Below are positions 48,365-59,340 of a stretch of DNA of 64,000 bases, piece after piece; the first letter of the stretch is position 1, and the number at the start of each line of letters is the position of its first letter. The translations under genes and the position numbers were made by a program. The notes beneath the pieces are model-generated. The model made no database searches. It had not been told where the DNA came from and worked only from the letters and a program-made list of their open reading frames with translations. The stretch is from assembly GCA_021521415.1 (NCBI GenBank), contig JAIQDT010000295.1:248001-312000 (forward strand), in the 5' to 3' direction. The stretch comes from Bidens hawaiensis. Its lineage: Eukaryota > Streptophyta > Magnoliopsida > Asterales > Asteraceae.

Positions 48365-48729
48365 ATCTGAAATACATAAACAAACATATTCAAAGTGAAA
48401 TTAGTCATAAAGTTCAGTACTTTAGATAATTTCAGTGTATATAAAAAAATAAGAAGATAGGGAGAAATCTTCAAGAACCTGTTCTTCGACAAATTGATAA
48501 CCTATACACATAAACAGAGTGTCAGTAATCAAATACATAATCAAAGCCCATTTTAGTCTAATCGAGGAACAAATATTATTAATGCTTATCGAGTCGGAAT
48601 TAGAAGCTGATAAAAATTAGGGTTAGGATTAAAGATGAATGTGATAAGTCGGTTAGGTTTTCTTTCGGAGTAAGGATTTGCAGTAGAAGGAGAGAGAGGG
48701 AAATAATGTTGAAAAATTTGCCTAACTCC
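48365..48729 (-). other. C2 putative ORF3 5' untranslated region
   Basis: Noncoding sequence between the internal TATA box and the ORF3 ATG, nearly identical to 36834-37204 in C1. Confidence 0.5.
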
Positions 48730-48741
48730 CCTTTTTATACC
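48730..48741 (-). promoter_or_regulatory. C2 internal TATA box upstream of ORF3
   Basis: GGTATAAAAAGG on the minus strand, conserved with C1. Confidence 0.6.
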
Positions 48742-48884
48742 TTTTGAAAGTGGGTTTTAAATGCTTTTTGTCCTTTTGTGAATTATTAGCTGTCCAGTAA
48801 CATTATCCACTTGATATATTAAAACTTTTAATTTCATTTAAGTTCATAAGACCTTATTCGAAAGATTAAAATATCCAAAGTCTA

Positions 48885-50375
48885 CTCGGTATACTTCCAC
48901 TTACAAACCTTCCCCGGTCAAACTTTGCTTGGAAAATTTTCATTTTTGAATATACAAAGTTTGCCCGAATTCGTCTATTTATCAACCTTGCTCGATCAAG
49001 TAAATTAATTTAAAGTTAAGACAATAATGAAGAAGGCTTACCCGAAATACTAGATTTCTTGAGAAATTAATCACAAGGAAAATAATCAAGTATAATCATC
49101 AAATAAACATCCTTACTAAGAATCAATTAAGATTCCCACATAGATTTCTCAATTTCAAATTAAAACTTATCTATCATGAACCCTCATAAGAATCATAATC
49201 AATTTTATCATACTTACTAACATATTCAATCAAGTAACACATTCATTCAAGTATGCTTGAAAATATAATGTGCCTGAGCAACCTTTCTGATGTAAAGTGT
49301 GCCCGAACAACAATCTTATGCAAAGTATACCCGAATAACCTTCATATAGTACAAGGTGTGCTCGAAAGCAAAGTGTGCTCGAAAGCAAAGTGTACTCAGA
49401 AGGTTAACTTTTGAAATTACCAAGTATATTGAAGGAACACAAGTGTACCCGAAATATAAAGTGTGCCCGGAAAACAAAGTTTGCCAGAAAACACTTGTAA
49501 ATTCAAATAAATCATAAACACACATAACACAGAGCATGCTCGGAATGAAATTAAAAACAAAAAAACATTTAAGTGTGCTATAGTCTCAAAATTTCATAGA
49601 GCTTGCCCGAAAATCCTATGTTAGCACTAAGCTTGCTAGGATAAACACATTCAATCATCAGGTATGCCCTTACCCGAGGGATTTCAACATATCAAACAAT
49701 ACCCGAAAAATGACAAACTTAAATAGTAATATCTAAGCATGCCCGGAAAGATTAACAAACCTTTCCTAACAACATATTCACACAAATTACAAAGCTTACT
49801 CGGTGTACTAACTTAAGTTCACAAAGTTTGCTTGGAATCACAATCAGCATATAACATGCATAGCTTGCTCGAACAAGAATTTCTTGTTAAAAGCTAGCTA
49901 TAACAACTCATAATCATCTCAAGACTTCAAGCTTGCTCGGGAAATGAGTACAGCAGTATACTCAACTCGGAAAGTGTAAACACTTCAAAGCATGCCCGAA
50001 AATCATAAAGTTAGTCAAAAATGACTAAGCTTACTCGGAAAGTTTGAAAAATTATCAAACCTTACCCGAAACAACATATTCACACGTAATCAAGTCAAAA
50101 TGACTAAGCTTACTCGGAAAGGTTGAAAATTATCAAACCTTACCCGAAACAACATATTCACACATAATCAAGTCAAAAGTGACTAAGCTTACTCGGAAAG
50201 GTTGGAAATTATCAAACCTTACCCGAAACAACATATTCATACATAATCAACTGTTTTGTACTCGGAAAGGTTGTAGTTCATTAAACCTTACCCGAAAATA
50301 CATATTCAAACAGTTTGTGCCCGGGAAGGTTATAATGCATTAAACCTTACCCGAACTTACATATTCAACCTATTT
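48885..50375 (-). promoter_or_regulatory. C2 internal motif array
   Basis: Counterpart of 37360-38850, with the same words and three 79-bp units starting near 50028. A few CG words differ from C1 (for example GTGTGCCCGG where C1 has GTGTGCCAGG near 37942). Confidence 0.72.
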
Positions 50376-50449
50376 TAGGCAAAATGCAACACTTTTTGAC
50401 TTAAACCACTTTGTCAAAATATATTTTTCTTTTCAGGTCATAGTTTAAG

Positions 50450-51590
50450 AGCAAATGCTGCATTTAGAGATCAAATTTCAGTTATAATTCTCTTCAAAAC
50501 AGTTTCTTCCATTTACTGAAAAGATCTCAAGAATGGGATCATATTGACTAAGTAGCTATCTCAATACTTCACTCTCAGCATTATTATGACAACATAGATA
50601 GGTTAACAGCAGGTATAAACTTAGCATGAATTTCATCTCTTTGGTGATATGATTTAGGTTCATTTAAAGCATAATGCATTAATGGTCAACACTGTGCTAT
50701 GATGCCTCATATCTCTTCTCAAAGCTTATTTGGCTTTCCCCAGATCACCCCAATTTGACTCCAACCTCCTGTATTTGGTCAAAAATATTTTTTGTATGAC
50801 AGAACTTACTGTATTTTTTGTATTTTTAGATTCAAAAATATAGAGGTTGAACGTTGGACTTACAGTTAGCAACATGCCTTTCATTCAAGATGAGACAGAA
50901 TTTGCCAACATCTTTGTAGTTCTTGTTGTAACCCTCTTGTTTGATAAAATATTTAAAACACTTATCAACTTTTGGTTGATTTATTCATTCTTCCCCTTGT
51001 TTTTCATATTTTCTCAAATTTTCTAAAAGTATGTTCTTTTTCATATTTAAAGATGTTTCATTTTTTTGGTTGACCAAATAACAACAGGCTCGTGTATGAC
51101 TGGGTAATCACTTTTCTGCCATATCATTCGGAGAGATTTATCTTGAGACATGCAAAGACAACTATGCATCTCCACATAAAGATTAGCATATTCATTATGT
51201 TTATGTCACCTTAGATTTTACATCATCATGGGAAAGCAACCATACATGTTAATGACTATACTAGGGTCTTTTTAGCCTATTAATTCCATATGATCAGCTA
51301 AGTAGTCAATGTAATATCATTTCCCAATAATCACAGTTTAATATTCAATCACCCCAATATCTCTTCATTGTCAGGTTAATGGTTATCCTGTTTGACCAAA
51401 AGTGGTCAACAAGACCAAACATACATGTGAATATATGTCCTTTCAAAGTCAGAGCTATTGACATAGTTTTAAGTGAAGGTATAAGAAACAAGTCATAATT
51501 GCCCCAAATGCATTCAGTTTTCAGGTCAATGGCTATCCTTTGAATCTGAGAGATTGAAGGACCAAACATACACAAGTGCATGTCCTTCCA
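50450..51590 (-). other. C2 conserved noncoding block
   Basis: Counterpart of 38930-40060 with only scattered substitutions. The open frame at 51345-51599 on the minus strand is unrelated to any family I know and I do not call it. Confidence 0.72.
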
Positions 51591-52112
51591 ACTAGGCAAA
51601 TGACATAGTTTTCAGCAAGAACAACTATTTGAGACTTTTCCAAAAAAAATCCTTCTTTTAAGGTTCTTAAAAGCTTGAACTGAATAATCTTATCATATCT
51701 CTACACCATTAAACAACTTGCTCATGTTTTGACCAAAATAAGGTATTTATGAAAAATTCATTATAAAATTCATTAAATCACTTAATTTTGACATAAAACA
51801 CATTTTGACATTAACAGTTGCATCACATAATCAAATCTTAATCATTCTTAACATCATCAAGAAAAACAGACTGTACTAACATTCAATGTCTATCCTATCT
51901 TAACAACATCAGAAGATCAGATAAAGAACATATTCAAGTAACCATAAACATGTGATTACTCATGACATTAGATAAGCATTCAATTTCACCCAAACAGATC
52001 AAACTACTTATCATAACATCAGATCAGTTAACTTGATAGTCAAGAATTATCATCAATTTCAAACAAATTACACAGATATTTACTTAAGCACCTATCAGTT
52101 AACTTCAAAACA
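51591..52112. other. C2 spacer
   Basis: AT-rich noncoding, counterpart of 40061-40588. Confidence 0.45.
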
Positions 52113-52482
52113 GTGACATATTCAAACACATATGCAATCAACATCCAGTTGTAACATATTCAAAACATATTCACTCAACATTCAGTTGAAACATATTCAA
52201 AACATATTCACTCAACATTCAGTTGAAACATATTCAAAACATATTCAATCAACATTCAGTTGAAACATATTCAAAACATATTCACTCAACATTCAGTTGT
52301 AACATATTCAAAACATATTCACTCAACATTCAGTTGAAACATATTCAAAACATATTCAATCAACATTCAGTTGAAACATTTTCAAAACATATTCAATCAA
52401 CATTCAGTTGAAACATTTTCAAAACATATTCAATCAACATTCAGTTGAAACATATTCAAAACATATTCAATCAACATTCATT
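52113..52482. repeat. C2 37-bp tandem repeats
   Basis: Nine units against about ten in C1; the open frame through them is an artefact of the repeat. Confidence 0.9.
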
Positions 52483-52512
52483 ATGTGTAATCTCTAATAA
52501 AATAATCAGTTA

Positions 52513-53736
52513 TCATAGAGAGACACACAACCAGGCACACATCCTTAATCTGATTTCATCAGAGTTGATCATTCCCAGGGCTTTCAGAATAAAGTTGAAC
52601 CTGGTTCTATCAAGTGGTTTGGTGAATAGGTCAGCCAAATTGTCACTTGTATCAACCCTTTGCATTTCAATCAAACCTTTTTCACTACAGTCTCTGATGA
52701 AATGATGTCTGATTTCAATGTGCATAGTTCTGGAATGTTGAACTGGATTTTTAACAGTAAAATACGCAGCAGTATTATCAATCAGAATAGGGGTGTTTAG
52801 AAAATTCAAACCATAATCCAGCATCTGATTTTGAATCCAGAGAACTTGTGCACAGCAGGCAGATGCAGCAACATATTCAGCTTCTGCATTGGAGATTGAT
52901 ACTGTAGTCTGTTTTTAGCATTGCCATCACACTAGCCTTTCACCCAAAAACTGGCATCCTCCAGATGTTGACTTTCTGCTCATGTTGCAGCCATCATAGT
53001 CACTGTCTGTATATGCAATCAGATCAAAAGCTTGGTTCTTTGGATACCAAATCCCTAAGTCTGGTCTTCCCTTCAAATATCTGAATATTCTTTTCACAGC
53101 ATTCATGTGGGAGACTTTTGGATTTGACTGGAACCTTGCACATACACACACAGCAAACATGATATCTGGTCTTGTTGCAGTCAGATACATCAGAGATCCA
53201 ATCTGGGCTCTGTATTCATGTTCATCTACTGACTCCCCCTTTTAATCAGCAATCATCTTTTCTTTGGTGTCCATTGGAGTTGAAGCAGTCTTGTAATCAT
53301 GACAGTTGAACTTGTTCAAAATGTCCTGCACATATTTAGTTTGGTGAATGAAGATCCCTTCAGCCTTTTGTAGAACTTGCAGTCCCAGAAAGAAGTTCAT
53401 TTCACCCATGGAACTCATGCTATACTTGGATTTCATCACCCCTTCAAACTCCAAACACATAATTTCATTTGTAGATCCAAAGATGATATCCTCAACATAG
53501 ACTTGTAAAAGAAACAAATCTGACCCCTTTCGTTTGTAGAAGAGTGTCTTGTCAATGGCTCCCCTTGTGAAACCATTTTCAAGTAGATGAGTTGATAGCT
53601 CATCATACCATGCTCTAGGAGCCTGATGCAGTCCATAAAGGTCTTTGTTTAACTTGTACACCCTGTTTGGATACATGGGATCCTCAAAACCTGGTGGCTG
53701 AGCTACATACACCTCTTGTTCCTCATATCCAGACAT
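52513..53736 (-). pseudogene. C2 truncated pol: RT C-terminal half plus RNase H
   Basis: Same start as C1 (MSGYEEQEVYVAQ). The active-site box reads YVEDIIFG, a D-to-E change in the catalytic pair. Stops at 53242 (after KEKMIAD) and around 52925, with RNase H continuing at 52824-52513. Confidence 0.9.
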
Positions 53737-54023
53737 TTTGAAAAATTAAAAATCAGTTTTCTTAAAAAAAATTTCAAAATAATCAGATTTGAAAACAGAA
53801 TGCTCAGATCTGATGTGTCTGATGTGATTAAAACAAGATTTAGGTATAAAGATTAGAACTTTAATTGAAATAAGGAAGAGAAAACACCGGTTGATTGTAG
53901 ATCTGGAAGAAAAATGAAAAACAGGGCTGCTGACGTCACAAATCAATCGAACAGTGGTCTGCTTACGTCATTCTTCTTCAAATCTTCAATCAACAACAAT
54001 CTTTCTAAAATAGCAGTAACACA

Positions 54024-54035
54024 GCTCTGATACCA
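54024..54035 (-). other. C2 primer binding site
   Basis: TGGTATCAGAGC on the minus strand beside LTR c. Confidence 0.92.
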
Positions 54036-55278
54036 CTTTTCGGTCCCCTTCGATTTCACCTGGATCTTAATCAATCATGTTATAACTCACACGGATTAAT
54101 CGTGTTGACAAGAGAGTTAATGACGGGTTGTTGTATTTAGAAAGATGTCCGTTTGTTAAAGGCGGAATCAATAACAAACATACGGTTGCAATGAATAATC
54201 AAAGATAGAAAGCACACTCAGGATTCACTCAAAAGATTTCCATTTATATAATGTTAATCATACAAAAGGATAATCGATTTAGGGTTTTCTAGGAATCCTA
54301 AGACAGCCGTCACACAATATTCTCTCAATAAATGAGTCTGTCTTATTCGTATTGTGCTCTGTCTCTCTCTCTCTTTTTCTCTCTCTTTCTCTCTCTCTCT
54401 GGCGGCGTGCCCTAAATATTCTATTTATAGGCCTGCCAACCTAGGACAGCTGTCATTCCTTCTAGAACCCTATCCGATAATACATATTCAAATTACATAT
54501 TCAAAATAAATTAAGTGTAAAACAAGTCTTCCTGGTAGGCTTTTCATTAATCTTCAGTCTCCGAGTATGCAGTGTACTCGGGCTTCCTTCAGACTTGGTA
54601 AACATAGAAGTGTACTCGGGATCAGTTTCCGGGTAGACTTTACTTAAAGAATATTTTACCAAGTAAAATATTCACCGAGTAGACTTCAGTCTACTTGACT
54701 TTGCCAGACTTTGCCCGACAACTCCTTACGAGCAACCTTGTTCTTCGATGGTCCATTTCAACTCTTTGCCATAAATAACTTATTAGCAAATTGTACTCAG
54801 GAGTACAGTTCCTTGCTTGAGTTGAACCTTTCCTGATGTTACTTAGAGATATATTCTGTTTATACATCAAGCTTGCTCAGACCATAATTATTAAAGAATA
54901 CCTTGCCCGGTCTTCCAATCACTTGGCTTCACGGACTTGGTTAACCCAACCTTACTCGGAAGAGTAAAATACTTGGTCTTGAAGAACAAACCTGCTTGAC
55001 AAAGTGAACCTTGCTCGGAGATACCAAATCAGTGATCCTTACTCGGGAATGCACTGATTAGCATACCTTGTCCGGATATCCACTTAAGAAGACTATTTGA
55101 AGTAAACCTTGCCCGGTAGGCAAGATATCGTACCCGGCTTACTAAAAGCTTGCTCGGATCCCAAGGTGTGCTCGGATTCAATACTTAGCAGTTTCTGAGA
55201 AGGTTGAGAAGATTCCAATCTTCCATAATATTCATTTATGTCAAATCTCCTTATTTGGGTCAAACACTTGACCCAACA
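54036..55278 (-). repeat. C LTR c (5' LTR of C2, 3' LTR of C3)
   Basis: TATA box at 54421-54431. Shares with LTR d the variants GTTATAACTC, AGATGTCCG, GGAATCAATAAC and GACAGCCGTCAC, and a longer CT repeat. Confidence 0.92.
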
Positions 55279-55442
55279 ATCTCCCCCTAGATTGGAACAC
55301 CTGTGCTGACCCAAAACACTCTATGGTTACATTCACTTAGCAAAATACGTATCAAATTCAAAGTCAAATTACATATTCAAAGTACATAAGCAAAATTACA
55401 TATTAAAAAGTAGTCCTAAGACATTACATAGCAAAGCCTATT

Positions 55443-55845
55443 CTACCTATTCTGTCTTTTCCTTTCATTGTAGGCTGCTTGTCTTCTTAGCTGTATTACT
55501 GATGCAGCTCTTTCTTTGAAGATATTGAGCACTTGGTAGTGAGTGTGTCCTTCTGGTATCACCAAATCTCTTATATCTATTAGATCATCTTCTGTACTGT
55601 ATAGTTTGGCCTTCTCATTCTTCTTCCCAAGTTTATACACGTATTCATGTTGGACAGTGGATTCTGATCTCGGACACTTACTTGGTAGTTCAGTTCAGCC
55701 CTGTCCATTCTCTTTAACTTCTCTGACCTTTTGGATCTATGGAGTTGAATCATTCTCCAACTTCTATTTTCTTTCAAAAACTTGAATCCTTTATCAGCTT
55801 CTTCATGCAGGTACTTTGATAAATATTCATTTGTCTACCTGCAGA
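55443..55845 (-). pseudogene. C3 ORF3 C-terminal fragment
   Basis: Only the end of ORF3 remains, in two frames (55777-55580 and 55640-55443), with an extra deletion of about 130 bp near 55590 relative to C2. Ends ERKRQNR like C2. Confidence 0.8.
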
Positions 55846-56880
55846 AATGATGTCTGATTTCAATGTGCTTAGTTCTGGAATTTTGAACTGGATTTTTAAC
55901 TGTAAAATATGCAGCAGTATTATCAATCAGAATAGGGATGTTTAGAAAATTCAAACCATAATCCAGCATCTGATTTTGAATCCAGAGAACTTTTGCATAG
56001 CAGGCAGATGCAGCAACATATTCAGCTTCTGGAGTGGAGATTGATACTGTAGACTGTTTTTTGCATTACCATGACACTAGCCTTTCACGCAAAAACTGGC
56101 ACCCTCCTGATGTTGACATTCTACTCATGTTGCAGCCATCATAGTCACTGTCTGTATATGCAATCAGATCAAAAGCTTGGTTCTTTGAATACCAAATCCC
56201 TAAGTCTGGTCTTCCCTTCAAATATCTGAATATTCTTTTCACAGCATTCATGTGGGAGACTTTTGGATTTGACTGGAACCTTGCACATACACACACAGCA
56301 AACATGATATCTGGTCTTGCTGCAGTCAGATACATCAGAGATCAAACCTTGGCTCTGTATTCATGTTCATCTACTGACTCCCCCTTTTAATCAGCAATCA
56401 TCTTTTCTTTGGTGTCCATTGGAGTTGAAGCAGTCTTGTAATCATGACAGTTGAACTTGTTCAAAATGTCCTACACATATTTAGTTTGGTGAATGAAGAT
56501 CCCTTCAGCCTTTTGTAGAACTTGCAGTCCCAGAAAGAAGTTCATTTCACCCATGGAACTCATGCTATACTTGGATTTCATCACCCCTTCAAACTCCAAA
56601 CACATAATTTCATTTGTAGATCCAAAAATGATATCATCAACATAGACTTGTAAAAGAAACAAATCTGACCCCTTTCTTTTTTAGAAGAGTGTCTTGTCAA
56701 TGGCTCCCTTGTGAAACCATTTTCAAGTAGATGAGTTGATAGCTCATCATACCATGCTCTAGGAGCCTGATGCCGTCCATAAAGGTCTTTGTTTAACTTG
56801 TACACCCTGTTTGGATACATGGGATCCTCAAAACCTGGTGGCTGAGCTACATACACCTCTTGTTCCTCATATCCAGACAT
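55846..56880 (-). pseudogene. C3 truncated pol, RNase H end to RT start
   Basis: Same fused start (MSGYEEQEVYV at 56880). YVDDIIFG is intact. Disrupted by a one-base deletion near 56706 and stops near 56680, 56470, 56388 and 56066. Its RNase H end is lost at the deletion junction at 55845. Confidence 0.88.
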
Positions 56881-57167
56881 TTTGAAAAATTAAAAATCAG
56901 TTTTCTTAAAAAAATTTTCAAAATAATCAGATCTGAAAACATAATTCTCAGATCTGATGTGTCTGATGTGATTAAAACAAGATTTAGGTATAAAGATTAG
57001 AACTTTAATTGAAATAAGGAAGAGAAAACACCGGTTGATTGTAGATCTGGAAGAAAAATGAAAAACAGGGCTGCTGACGTCACAAATCAATCGAACAGTG
57101 GTCTGCTTACGTCATTCTTCTTCAAATCTTCAATCAACAACAATCTTTCTAAAATAGCAGTAACACA

Positions 57168-57179
57168 GCTCTGATACCA
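57168..57179 (-). other. C3 primer binding site
   Basis: TGGTATCAGAGC on the minus strand beside LTR d. Confidence 0.92.
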
Positions 57180-58421
57180 CTTTTCGGTCCCCTTCGATTT
57201 CACCTGGATCTTAATCAATCATGTTATAACTCACACGGATTAATCGTGTTGACAAGAGAGTTAATGACGGGTTGTTGTATTTAGAAAGATGTCCGTTTGT
57301 TAAAGGCGGAATCAATAACAAACATACGGTTGCAATGAATAATCAAAGATAGAAAGCACACTCAGGATTCACTCAAAAGATTTCCATTTATATAATGTTA
57401 ATCATACAAAAGGATAATCGATTTAGGGTTTTCTAGGAATCCTAAGACAGCCGTCACACAATATTCTCTCAATAAATGAGTCTGTCTTATTCGTATTGTG
57501 CTCTGTCTCTCTCTCTCTTTTTCTCTCTCTTTCTCTCTCTCTCTGGCGGCGTGCCCTAAATATTCTATTTATAGGCCTGCCAACCTGGGACAGCTGTCAT
57601 TCCTTCTAGAACCCTATCCGATAATACATATTCAAATTACATATTCAAAATAAATTAAGTGTAAAACAAGTCTTCCGGGTAGGCTTTTCATTAATCTTCA
57701 GTCTCCGAGTACGCAGTGTACTCGGCCTTCCTTCAGACTTGGTAAACATAGAAGTATACTCGGGATCAGTTTCCGGGTAGACTTTACTTAAAGAATATTT
57801 TACCAAGTAAAATATTCACCGAGTAGACTTCAGTCTTCTTGACTTTGCCAGACTTTGCCCGACAACTCCTTACGAGCAACCTTGTTATTCGATGGTCCAT
57901 TTCAACTCTTTGCCATAAATAACTTATTAGCAAAGTGTACTCGGGAGTACAGTTCCTTGCTTGAGTTGAACCTTTCCTGATGTTACTTAGAGATATATTC
58001 TGTTTATACATCAAGCTTGCTCGGACCATAATTATTAAAGAATACCTTGCCCGGTCTTCCAATCACTTGGCTTCATGGACTTGGTTAACCAAACCTTACT
58101 CGGAAGAGTAAAATACTTGCTCTTGAAGAACAAACCTGCTTGACAATGTGAACCTTGCTCGGAGATACCAAATCGGTGATCCTTACTCGGGAATGCACTG
58201 ATTAGCATACCTTGCCCGGATATCCACTTAAGAAGATTATTTGAAGTAAACCTTGCCCGGTAGGCAAGATATCGTACCCGGCTAAGTAAAAGCTTGCTCG
58301 GATCCCAAGGTGTGCTCGGATTCGATACTTAGTAGTTTCTGAGGAGGTTGAGAAGATTCAATCTTCCATAATCTTCATTTAGGTCAAATCTCCTTATTTG
58401 GGTCAAACTCTTGACCCAACA
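57180..58421 (-). repeat. C LTR d (5' LTR of C3, outer end of the array)
   Basis: TATA box at 57565-57575. Ends CCCAACA on the plus strand at 58421, directly followed by AATGT, the target duplication of element F. Confidence 0.92.
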
Positions 58422-58759
58422 AATGTGGGCGAGAAATCCGGACTCGAGATGAGAGCTTTGGTGCACACATTTAGCTTCAATGGGGAGAAAGCTTCTAGAT
58501 AGCATGTTTTTGCTATAAATATATCTTTATTGTTTACATTTTAGTGTTTGTTCGAAGGTGTTTTCACCAACCCAAGGTGAGCTCACCTTGAGTGAGGTTG
58601 GTTCGTTAGTCAAATAGTTAATCTTTGAAACCGACAACGAGATCGTTCACAATCTTTATTATATTAATATTATTTTGTTCGGTCGTTTGAATTCATCGCA
58701 ACCATCTTGAACTTTGTATAAAGCGCAAAACCGTTTGCGTGGTCCTTTTGGGACCTATA
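58422..58759 (+). repeat. E LTR 3, right part
   Basis: AATGTGGGCGAGAAATCC onward, continuing the LTR left at 15941, to GGACCTATA. It includes the perfect palindrome AAGGTGAGCTCACCTT near 58573-58588. PBS TGGTATCAGAGT follows at 58762-58773. Confidence 0.9.
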
Positions 58760-58780
58760 ATTGGTATCAGAGTGGGTCGA

Positions 58781-59209
58781 TGTAGGTTCCCCGGACGGAT
58801 CACACGAGATATCCCGATATACACAGGTGCGGAATCCCTGTGTAGATCGTTACGGACGTAGAATATAAGCTCACGAACACACGAACACGATATGAACCAA
58901 ACACACGTTATATTGATAACTTGAACCGAGATACTTACAGACTCTCGACCTCACGTCAATAGACTTACTGAATTACACGACTCGATCAACTAATCTCTCT
59001 AACGACCAACCCGTAAACAGTAAACAGTAAACAATATAAATACACGACAACTTCGCCTCAGGCGAAGTTGTCCTTAACTTCGCTCGTTCAACAAGTTCGC
59101 CTAGGCGAACTTGTCAACAACTTCGCTTTAAACAAACAATTACATAAACAATATTACAGACTCGATTACAGACATTAGACATATGAACTACTGACATCTA
59201 TGCACCAAC
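58781..59209 (-). repeat. D 3' LTR (429 bp)
   Basis: On the plus strand from TGTAGGTTCCCC to ATGCACCAACA, so TGTTGG...ACA on the element strand. A TATA-like TATTTATATTG lies at about 59032-59042. Upstream of it stand two strong palindromes (59046-59072 and 59091-59114). Confidence 0.8.
59046..59114. promoter_or_regulatory. D LTR palindromes
   Basis: 59046-59072: 13-bp perfect arms GACAACTTCGCCT and AGGCGAAGTTGTC around one base. 59091-59114: a perfect 24-bp palindrome whose half is ACAAGTTCGCCT. Both contain the D word GGCGAAGTT or GGCGAACTT. Confidence 0.88.
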
Positions 59210-59222
59210 AGACTCCCCCTTG
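59210..59222 (-). other. D polypurine tract
   Basis: CCAAGGGGGAGTC on the minus strand, directly before the 3' LTR. Confidence 0.88.
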
Positions 59223-59340
59223 GAAGTAGCTTCATATCTTGATCTTTCAGCTCTTGTCTCGTAATCCTGTATCTTCAAGCGTGCACTCCTTCTCTAACAC
59301 ACACCGTGACTACTCGCTGATATTTCCTTGCTTCATCCTT

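Larger units (their letters stand above)
19148..58421 (-). mobile_element. Element C: tandem array of four LTRs and three internals of a defective Sirevirus-like Copia family
   Basis: Minus-strand order: LTR d, C3, LTR c, C2, LTR b, C1, LTR a. Every internal begins with a PBS and ends with a PPT, and neighbours share one LTR. C1 without element B is about 10.2 kb and C2 about 10.3 kb; C3 is cut to 1.9 kb. Each retains a truncated RT, RNase H (C1, C2, C3) and ORF3 (whole in C1 and C2, C-terminal piece in C3); gag, protease and integrase are absent. No target duplication is visible around the array (left flank TTTTTTC, right flank AATGT). Confidence 0.85.
11782..58780 (+). mobile_element. Element E: tandem array of a small non-autonomous LTR element (interrupted)
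   Basis: Three LTRs of about 400 bp alternate with two internals (1.3 and 1.95 kb) and the first bases of a third. No gag or pol is visible, so replication enzymes must come from elsewhere. Each LTR is followed by a PBS; PPT-like G tracts precede LTRs 2 and 3. F, C and B interrupt LTR 3 between 15941 and 58422, and D cuts the third internal at 58780. Shared LTRs in a row point to unequal LTR-LTR recombination rather than three separate insertions. Confidence 0.8.

Noticed and set aside
52113..52482. CRISPR-like array
   Set aside because: The 37-bp units are head to tail without spacers, and the setting is a plant retroelement.
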